64,000 nucleotides of DNA from Eonycteris spelaea (Eukaryota; Chordata; Mammalia; Chiroptera; Pteropodidae). A program made the translations under genes and the position numbers. A model generated the notes under the pieces. The model did no database searches. It was not told where the DNA came from and saw only the letters and a list, made by a program, of their open reading frames with translations. The stretch is taken from assembly GCA_003508835.1 (NCBI GenBank), contig PUFA01000057.1, positions 8,940,501-9,004,500 on the forward strand. Reading direction: 5' to 3'. Shown here piece by piece: positions 56,455 to 64,000 of this stretch; the first letter of the stretch is position 1; each line of letters opens with the position of its first letter.

Positions 56455-56726
56455 TAAGTCCATTGCTGTATAGCAAACCATCCTAAAATTGTGACTTAAA
56501 AGAAAAACAAGCCATTGATTTGCCTTATGAATCCAAGAGTTCATTTGGCTCACCTGGATGACTCAGGGGTAGTTGGGAGAGTGTTTTGCATGCTATAGTC
56601 AGATGATGGCTGGGATTAGGGTCATTTTGAAGGTGCTTTTATTTCTATATCTGTCACCTGGGCTGAGAAACTCAACGGCTGAGGGTCAGAAGAGCTGGGG
56701 CACCCCAACCCTTCTCGCGCGCGCTC

Positions 56727-56783
<57 letters not shown>

Positions 56784-57085
56784 CCTACCCCTGCCCCTGC
56801 CCCTCTCTCTGTGTCTCTCTGTCTCTGTCTGTCTGTCTAATGGCCTCAGGGTAGTAAGGTCAGACCTCTTACATGGTAGTCGAAGGCCCTGTAGAGAATG
56901 TTCTAAAAGAAAGCAATAGAAAAGGCAAGACCTTTTTTAACTTAGCTTCTGAGGTCACAGTCTCACATTCATCACAGTCTATTCTTCACGTAGTCAAAAA
57001 GATGAGCCCTTAATTCAAGGGGAGGGTACATAGACTCCTTTGCCTTTTGATGGGAGGAGTTTCAAATAACTTTTAGTTGTGTTTT
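56455..57085 (-). repeat. MLT1/MaLR-like LTR, minus strand, expanded by a CT tract
   Basis: 'ccattgctgtatagcaaaccatcctaaaattgtgacttaaaag' starts the reverse LTR and 'aattcaaggggagggtacatagactcctttgccttttgatgggaggag' (57016-57062) ends it, matching in reverse the opening of the sense copy at 63827. The CT tract at 56711-56838 lies where this family usually has a short 'ctctctctct' run, so it is an in-place expansion. Confidence 0.6.
56711..56838. repeat. (CG)4-(CT)n-compound pyrimidine microsatellite, 128 bp
   Basis: CG repeats (56716-56724) lead into about 56 bp of CT dinucleotides, then CCCCTG units and GTCT units. Mostly pyrimidine on this strand and likely length-polymorphic. Confidence 0.9.
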
Positions 57086-57529
57086 AAACGGCCAAAAATA
57101 TCCTAACTGTACATTTGGGTTTCACTGACAACCTTAGAGAAATATAGTATCTCTGTTTATACTTCTATGGGATGACCTAAGAAGGACCCCTCACAAGACT
57201 TCTCACATCATCCTTACTGGGAAAGCTGGTCTTTTCTCAGAACACTTCTTAACTTTTCCATCCTTAATAACCCTTACTAAACTCCTTCAGCGTCCAAGAT
57301 AAATCCTGAGCCAGGAGTGACTTTCCAGTTAGAAGGACAGGGCTTCCCCAGGGAGTGACCTGAAGGAGAAGTGAGCAGTCTCTATAATGTTGTGATTAAT
57401 TTAAAAAAAAAAAAGGAGGATATTTTAATAAATAATAATTCATACATATCTGTTGAAGAGTAGGGTCTGTGTTTCTTTAGCTTTACTTGCTAAGAAGCTA
57501 AGAGTTTATTGAATACAAGTTGTGGTAAC
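57086..57529. other. Anonymous sequence
   Basis: An A-run lies at 57402-57413. No family recognised. Confidence 0.4.
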
Positions 57530-57860
57530 TCTGTTGTATTTGGGTTCCCTCCTACCAAAAGCAAACAATGAAATGAAGAATTGGGTGCAAGTGGCTTATT
57601 TGTGATCCCAGGAAGCACTGCAAGGGGCAGGGAAGTGATACAGGGAAGGGAGAAAAGCTAACAGAAGTGTGGTAATGAATGGGGGGTATCACTGAAGACA
57701 ACTAAGGACCTTCAAGTGACAATGTGAAATCATGTCTAGCTGACCCATTAAGGGTCACGAGACTTTGGTTCTGTCCGTCATTGGTTGGAAGTCACTCCTG
57801 GGGGCACTTACTGCCTAGCACCTCTAGGCTGCCCACCTAGAAAGACACAGAAAGCCATTG
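57530..57860 (-). repeat. ERVL-like LTR, minus strand
   Basis: 'gggttccctcctaccaaaagcaaacaatg', then 'gaattgggtgcaagtggcttatttgtgatcccaggaagcactgcaagggg' is the reverse of the AATAAA-bearing 3' module seen at 1-245 and 9780-10215. 'ggaagtcactcctgggggcacttactgcctagcacctc' parallels 40205-40250. Confidence 0.6.
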
Positions 57861-58424
57861 GCATGTCCAGACACTGTCCACAGAAGACCTCCATTGTAGG
57901 TCAAGGGAATATGGCAGGGCACTGGCGGCATCTAACCATCAGCTACTGGTACAAACATCCCTTTCCTGTCTCTATCATAGCAGACTTTCCACCACATCAA
58001 ATTCATTTTTTAGAAGTAGGCAGAGTACACATTATTTTTCAAAAACAAATTTTCTTCATTAGAGTTGGCCACATATTACTTTGGAGTATATGGAACAAGT
58101 AAGCCTTGGATGTGTATAACTGAGGAGCCACAGCACATCTTAACTATTCATGATTCAGGCTGATCAAAAGACCACAAGAGAGAAAAGTGCTCACCTATGG
58201 TAGACCCCTGGTGTTAGTTGACTCATTAACCAGAAACTTATTATCCAGATCTCTTGTTTCTACCCCACCCCCACAGCTGCCGCTTTTTCCCTTTCTCTAC
58301 TCATTAGCACCCATGGCAAAAGAGGAGTAATGGGTGAGATTAGAACCACAGAGGTCTTTTTATTTTACTTGATTCAGGCCAGAATGAAGGATGAAGTTGA
58401 ACCTATTAAGAGATTATATAATTG
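57861..58424. other. Anonymous sequence
   Basis: No repeat or exon recognised. Confidence 0.4.
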
Positions 58425-58575
58425 TTTTTATTTTTTTTTTATCGTAGTAAAATATACATAACAAACTTTATCACTTCAACCATTTTTAAGTGCACAGTTT
58501 AGTGGCATTAGTATATTCACATTCTTGTGGAACCATCACCACTATTCATCTCCTGAGCTTTTTCAGCAAATTGTA
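58425..58575 (-). mobile_element. Old L1 LINE 3' tip, minus strand
   Basis: A T-run, then 'atcgtagtaaaatatacataacaaactttatcacttcaaccatttttaagtgcacagtttagtggcatta' and 'gtggaaccatcaccactattcatctcc' are the reverse of an L1M-type 3' UTR. Confidence 0.85.
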
Positions 58576-58739
58576 GAATTTGGGGTTGTCTGTGAATTTT
58601 GTTTTTCCATCATGACCCTATTTTTCTTTTATTCAGATATTTGAGAGTTGACCAAAGCATGTAAAATATCACTTTTAGGAGCTAAAAAGAAATGTGTTAT
58701 TTTCAATATTTTTAGATAGAATACTAAAATCAAGGTATT

Positions 58740-59215
58740 GTATCAAATAGACATTGCTACATAATAAACTAGCCTAAAATATAATGGCTTAAAAAACAAA
58801 ATTTGTTTAGTTACTATCATAAGGAATGCCATTTCAGGCTGGGCTCAGCTGGGTGAATAAGCCTAGTTGGACTAGATGCAGTTGATGCTGGCTGGGCACA
58901 CTCATGTGTCTCTGTCGGTTGCCAAGTCTGCTAGGGACTGGCTGATGTAAGATGGCTCAGCTGGATAGCTCATCTCAGCTTCATTCAATCTCCACCAGGG
59001 CTTATTCAACATGGCAGCTCAGCAGTATCTCAAAAACAGCAACAGGGCAGTGCTGAAGTGCTTTTCATGTCTCCGCTTACATCGCATTTGCTACTGTACC
59101 ATTGCCCAAAGCAAGTTACATGACCAAGCCTATAGTCAGTGTGATAAAACCACCAAAAGACATATAATAGGCATGAACGAATTAGGGCCATTCCTGTAAT
59201 GACTCCTTCATAGAT
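58740..59215 (-). repeat. MLT1/MaLR-like LTR, minus strand
   Basis: 'gacattgctacataataaactagcctaaaatataatggcttaaaa', 'ggctgggctcagctgggtg', 'gttgatgctggctgggcac' and 'aagcaagttacatgaccaagcc' follow in the order of the reversed LTR seen at 4905 and 8830. The frame 59011-59199 inside it is incidental. Confidence 0.65.
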
Positions 59216-59814
59216 ATTATCCTTTATGGGGCTAGAATTCTTTACGAAGATAATTATTTTTCTGAGACCACCTTAGTTCATGTTAAAGTATCCCAGCTTC
59301 TCTCTGATGCCCATTCTCAAAAGCTGAGTTTATACAACTGACATAATTGAGCTATAGGCATTTTGACTCCAGTAGTCAGCTATCTTTATGATTCAACAAA
59401 ATCACTGAACCTAAACTATATTTTTCTCTGACTCAACTAGGTGGTTTGCATTACCACTTTTGATGGTCATCTTGCAACATATATTATTCTCTTCAAAAAA
59501 AAATCAGAGTGTTAGAAGAGCTTTGTACTATAGGAAATGAATAATTAAAAGAGAGAGAAAACTGTGCACAAAGTTGGTTTCCCCCTTCCATCTGCTCCCA
59601 TTCTCCAATTTATGCCATGTGCTCACTAGCATGGTGGGGTCAGTTTTGTTTAAATGATCCTTTTTGCTTAAAGTGTTCTGAAAATAAGAGTAAATATATT
59701 TTTCTCATATCAGAATTTGATGAAATAAAAAATGTTACTCAAGTTTTTAAATATTGGATTAAGAATCTGTCATAAATTGGGAAACCTATAACCTCGGATT
59801 GGTGATGTTAAGTA
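59216..59814. other. Anonymous sequence
   Basis: AT-rich; no repeat or exon recognised. Confidence 0.4.
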
Positions 59815-60300
59815 GATATTTTTTCTTTTTATTGTTTTTATTTTACAAAAGTAATACTTGCTCTTGGTAATAAATTCCTTGTCCTTCTAACCCCAGACCT
59901 CTAGTCCCCAGTCACCTACCCAGGGTACATTGCCTTTTAGTAGTTTCCCCATGAAAATATGCTTATACAAGCAAATGTGTGTGTGTTACACATACATAGT
60001 AGATTGAATCACATGAAATTGCCACTGTTGGTACATTTTTGACCTACAAAAGCATGGTTGTCATATAACTCAATCTACTATGTCTTTTTAAACATAAATG
60101 AGAGCATAAAAAATACTGGTCTGAATCTTTTTTTTTTACTTGCCTATATGTCCTAGAGATTATTCTATACCAGCACACAGGACTTGATATTATTTTTTCC
60201 ATTACTACATAGGTAGGGTTGTAATATATTTAACCATTTCCTCTCTGGAGTACACTTAGGCTCATTTTCAGTTTTTATTATTACAAATACTGCCTGAGTG
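59815..60300 (-). mobile_element. Old L1 LINE 3' end, minus strand
   Basis: 'gtttttattttacaaaagtaatacttgctcttggtaa', 'gcctatatgtcctagagattattctataccagcacac' and 'catttcctctctggagtacacttaggctcattttcagtttttattattacaaatac' follow a reverse L1M-type 3' UTR and ORF2 end. Confidence 0.65.
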
Positions 60301-60609
60301 TCCCACTCAGCATTTGAATCTGGGCATCCACAGAAAGATAGTTGGGAATATGTAAGGCTAGTCCACCGTGTTCCTGACTCATGGTCCTCTGACTCCCTGA
60401 AAACTGGTTCGAGTCATGATGAAACCTTTTATTCACTGTCTCCTGTATCATAGGACTTGTTGACTGATATTTATAGGGCAGGCTGGAAATACCAGCAAAG
60501 TCTTTGTTCTTCCCATTCCCTGTAGCTCTTAAATTGGTTTGCCTCATAAAATTAAAAGGATTTGAATGCCCCATAAGCTCTTATCTGTATGACAGGAGTC
60601 TTTCTTGTC
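60301..60609. other. Anonymous sequence
   Basis: A 97-codon minus-strand frame (60281-60574) overlaps but has no recognisable protein content. Confidence 0.4.
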
Positions 60610-60830
60610 TGGAAGCCCGTTAGTGAGAAAAGATACTAGTTCCCACACAGACCTGGTTTTGTTTCTTGACTCTGCCACTCAGTAGCTATGTAACCTTGGG
60701 TAACTTACTTACTCTCTCTGAACTTCCGTTTCCTCACTTATAAAATAGTATAAATATATCATAGGGTTCTGAGGAAGATTAAATGAAATGATGTACTTAT
60801 TACATAGTAAGCACTCAACAAATTGGCCAT
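60610..60830 (+). repeat. MIR SINE, near full length, plus strand
   Basis: 'gactctgccactcagtagctatgtaaccttgggtaacttacttactctctctgaacttccgtttcctcacttataaaatag' and 'cttattacatagtaagcactcaaca' match MIR in order. Confidence 0.9.
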
Positions 60831-61499
60831 TTGCTCCTTAAACTAAGTTTTCACAGCCAAAGTACGTAATGTTTTCCTAACAGAGCTAAACCAATGATGT
60901 TTTTAAGGAAATATAGAAAAGTCTTCTGCAAGCCCCTGTTGCTGGCTGGCATGAGATAGGCAGTATTTGTTTTCTGATCTCAGAGATTATGATTTCTAAT
61001 CCCTGAATTCTGGTTCTATCCTTTGCACAGAAAGCTTGGCCCAAAAGCACTTCTTCCTAAAGGATTAAAAGTCATCATGCAAGAGAGCATATCATTCAAC
61101 ATCTTACAACACCACCAGATGATTGGTCTCATTTCCTAGCCTCTAGTTTAGCCCAAATGGTCTGTAGACATGTAAATTAGCCACCATCTAAACTGAACCA
61201 TCTATAGAGCACTCCACAAAGGAGGAAAAGCAGGTCAGGGATGAAAGGAATCAACTGGCCCCAAAACTATGCTTTTGTTTATTAATTTTAGAACAATGTT
61301 TTTATTTAGACTTTTAAGCACATGCTCATTTTCAGATAATCCACAAAAGTACCAAAAAAAAAAAAAAAAGCAAAATCTTTCCACCTAGAAATCACATTTC
61401 TCTCTATGTACTTATACAGCTCATATGTTCAAAAGATGGATAGGTGGTCTATGGGGGGAAAAGATTATACTAAACACTTTATTTACTTGTTTATTTTTT
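60831..61499. other. Anonymous sequence with an A16 tract
   Basis: A16 lies at 61354-61369. The preceding sequence 'aatgtttttatttagacttttaagcac' does not identify a SINE. No exon recognised. Confidence 0.4.
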
Positions 61500-61640
61500 G
61501 TTATCCAACTCTTGTACCCCAAATCCTACACTGGAAATCCATAAGGGCTGGAACTCTGATTATCTTATTCCCCACAGAATCCTCAAAGCCTAATACAGTG
61601 TCTGGCACATAGGAGACTCTCAAAACATAGGTTAGATGTA
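61500..61640 (+). repeat. L2 LINE 3' end, plus strand
   Basis: 'aaatccataagggctggaactctgattatcttattccccacagaatcctcaaagcctaatacagtgtctggcacataggagactctcaaaac' (61535-61626) is the L2 3' end. Confidence 0.85.
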
Positions 61641-63784
61641 CAAATTGTTCGACGTGGATACCTTATGATTCTTTCTTTCACCTTGGAGTTCAATAGCTTG
61701 CCCAGGATACAGCTTACTATTGATCATTGCTTATATTTTTTTTTCTGGGACATTTTGTTATATTAATGTTTTCTTATTTTAGTGAATTTTTCTTCTATTC
61801 ATCCTGGATATGTTGTCCATTTTCCTTTTTTTCTTCTTCAGAAACTGTAATTATGGACATGTGGGCCTCCTTTGTCTCCCATATCTATCGTTTTCTTTGC
61901 AATCATTACTTACAGTTGACTTTTCCATTTCATTTTGTGCAATGATCTCAAGCCTACACACCATCTCTGTATTTTTGTCTTTATTTTCAGTATTTTTCCA
62001 TGTACCTTTAATTTACCTACCCTAAGGACACATGTTTCCTCAGGTCTTGTGTTCCTGGACAGTGTTGCTCATAGCAAGCTCTTTAGGGCACATGCTCTCT
62101 GGATTGTAATCAGGTTCTAGCTTTCCATTCCCCATCAGTGCCCCAGCTTTCTCTCTGTGAAGTTTTCCCTGAGTAGAAGACCAGATCATAGGCAACAGAC
62201 TACCAGGATACTAATGTCTTATTTAGCTATCCCTCCATCCTTGACCTCACTAGAAGCAATGGATGCTGCTGACAAAGATAATGATATTCCTTACCTCTAC
62301 CCTGGCTATCCATGAAACATGTCTCTCAACCCTCTAAGAATCCTTGGATATGTTCTTCTTGGTATTGACAAATACTTTTGAAGAAATACATATTTTTATC
62401 AGAATTAGAGGCAGCATGTGTCAACTATCAGCTTGATCTCTCATCTCAGTCTAAATTTTTTGGCATTTGCCAGGAATGTTTTCTAGTTTGTGGTGTGATG
62501 CTATTGCAGGTTCCTACTCAATTGACAATGGGTGTTTTCAATCTTTCATTCCTTTTGCTAATTTAGAAAGTTCAAATGAGGGGTAGGATGAAGATGTCAC
62601 CATTTTTATCCCATTACTAGGTTGATCAGAAGGGTCAGACTTAGACAAAATGAATGAGATTTCTACAATTTGGAATTATGGGTCTGAAGCCAGTTGAATG
62701 CCTATGATGCTTTCATTTCTCAAGTTTACCTTCCCCAGCCATCTATCTGCATGGTGAAGACACTGCTTAATGCATATACCACGTGCCTCACTAAGGACAG
62801 TTTCTACAACCGTTTCTGACATCTCCTCTGTTATAATAAGTGTGATGTGGCCTTCAGTGTCTGGGCCACACACCCATTAACATTTATGCTTCCTGAGAGA
62901 GATGGGGTGTCCCAATGATTTGTAGGTGAGAGCAGGTGCCCCTAATGGAAGAATAAGTAGGAAGCCTCTCTGGGGGAATAGCAGCTTTCTGTCAACCTGT
63001 CATAAAAAAGATGAATCTGGGTTGATGAGAAAAATATCCGCAGCCTTCATGGAGTAATCTCCAACTACCCAATTGGCTAATTACTGTTGTGGGAAAGGTT
63101 AGAGAGAAAATGGAGAAGTAACTGATGCCCCCAGGTGGAAAGAAGAGAGTTTTTTTTCCTTCCCCAGCCTGAGCTTTCTTATTGCTGTAAGAATTTATTC
63201 CAGTGGCAAGTTGCACATGTCCCAAGTCTTCTGAGTTTTCTCTCCTTGAACAACCAGATTCCAATTCTCTGCCCCTGACATGTTGTCTCCTACTCATAAA
63301 CCTTTTTAAATGCATAAAACCTGAGTAAAATATCATTAGTCATTATCCATATTGGCTATGAAATGCCACATCTACTTGGATCTTTGATTTAGTTATCAAG
63401 TTATAACAGCAGAAATAAATAAACAGTCTTACAGGGTGAGGTCAGGGCACTGCCAATTTCTTACTGACTGAATTTCCTGTGACCCTTTGGTTGAAACATC
63501 ACATAGGAATGCACTTTTACAACAGAGCAGGTTGGGGTAAACACTATTCAATAAATTGACAGTGCTGAAGTTTTGTATTTTATGGAGTTTGTATTAGCTT
63601 TAAACATCTGGCAATGTCCAGTTCAATGGTTTCTGCTGACCACATACAATGACTCCTCCAATACACATTTAGAGAGTGTCACTTCTGCAAACTCTACTCA
63701 TATGAATAAAGTAGGAAGAATTATGGTATGAGTCCAAGCTAGTGTGACTCCTAGTCTGCTGAGTCCTTGGTTCAAACAAGGATG
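61641..63784. other. Anonymous sequence
   Basis: About 2.1 kb without a recognised repeat. T-rich frames of 60-70 codons at 61727-62120 give hydrophobic, Phe/Ser-rich translations typical of T-rich DNA. A 114-codon minus-strand frame at 62992-63336 has no recognisable domain. Confidence 0.4.
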
Positions 63785-64000
63785 TTGATTTCTTTGCCTA
63801 ATATGGTGATTTTAAAACATGTCTGCAAATTTTTTGACTCATCCCATCAAAAGGTAAGGATTCTAATTCCCCTCTTATAGAATGTGAACTGGAATTTATG
63901 ACTCACTTTTAATGGATAAATGTGGCAGAAGTGTCTCTGAGTGACTTCTGAACTAGGTCATAAATTGTCAGAACTTAGATACCAAATTGTGAGGGCATGC
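63785..64000 (+). repeat. MLT1/MaLR-like LTR, 5' part, cut by the window edge
   Basis: 'aaaacatgtctgcaaattttttgactcatcccatcaaaaggtaaggattctaattcccctc' and 'aatgtggcagaagtgtctctgagtgacttctgaactaggtcataaa' are the sense opening of the LTR whose reverse copies lie at 4905, 8830, 56455 and 58740. Confidence 0.7.

Noticed and set aside
56573..56854. Frame with a long Ser-Leu repeat
   Set aside because: It is a translation of the CT microsatellite within an LTR.

Overview
This window looks like non-coding DNA from a placental mammal: intergenic or deep intronic. I find no convincing protein-coding exon, tRNA, rRNA, CRISPR array or bacterial-type operon. The longest open frames lie inside retrotransposon remnants, mostly antisense to them, or arise by chance in AT-rich sequence. 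The organism call rests on the interspersed repeats: MIR and L2 (ancient mammalian), MLT1/MaLR-like and ERVL-like LTRs, hAT and Tigger-like DNA transposons, and L1 fragments of several ages. L1 3' ends near 33.4 kb and 43.8 kb resemble those I associate with laurasiatherian mammals (bats, horses, carnivores). I recognise no young lineage-specific SINE (Alu, B1/B2, carnivore, ruminant or equine types). That loosely suggests a SINE-poor lineage such as a fruit bat, but this is weak inference.

Layout. 0-20 kb: a scatter of old repeats (L1 3' end at 0.4-1.1 kb, MLT1-like LTRs, an ERVL-like LTR followed by a primer-binding-site-like sequence at 5.6 kb, an inverted LTR at 6.4-7.2 kb, MIRs, L2s) separated by anonymous unique sequence. 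At 17.3-17.7 kb and 20.4-20.8 kb, a short hAT element interrupts an L2 copy. 20.9-27.6 kb: a 6.8-kb island with almost no interspersed repeats, AT-rich and full of homeodomain-like ATTA/TAAT cores; it is my main candidate for conserved regulatory sequence. 27.7-30.5 kb: MIR, MLT1, L2, an A31 tract and a Tigger-like element. 30.8-38.4 kb: an L1 complex on the minus strand, in which a 3.26-kb ORF2-deleted L1 (33411-36673) has inserted into a related L1 with an intact-looking 5' end. 42.5-46.4 kb: a three-layer nest. An old plus-strand L1 3' end is split by a second ORF2-deleted (HAL1-like) L1 at 43132-45850, bounded by a 16-bp target duplication, which itself carries a short minus-strand L1 3' end. 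48.2-50.4 kb: a second repeat-poor island with a duplicated GTCACCGTGA motif and an AP-1-like site. 50.5-64 kb: more old L1, MIR, L2 and LTR remnants, a 160-bp direct repeat pair (54.04 and 55.69 kb) and a long CT tract.

No genes work together here. If the window has a function, it is most likely cis-regulatory, in the two repeat-poor islands. All family names come from recognising consensus-like words by eye; boundaries are approximate unless a target-site duplication is given. I did not find a new biological system. The best-supported unusual structures are the two independently ORF2-deleted L1 copies and the precise nested insertions.
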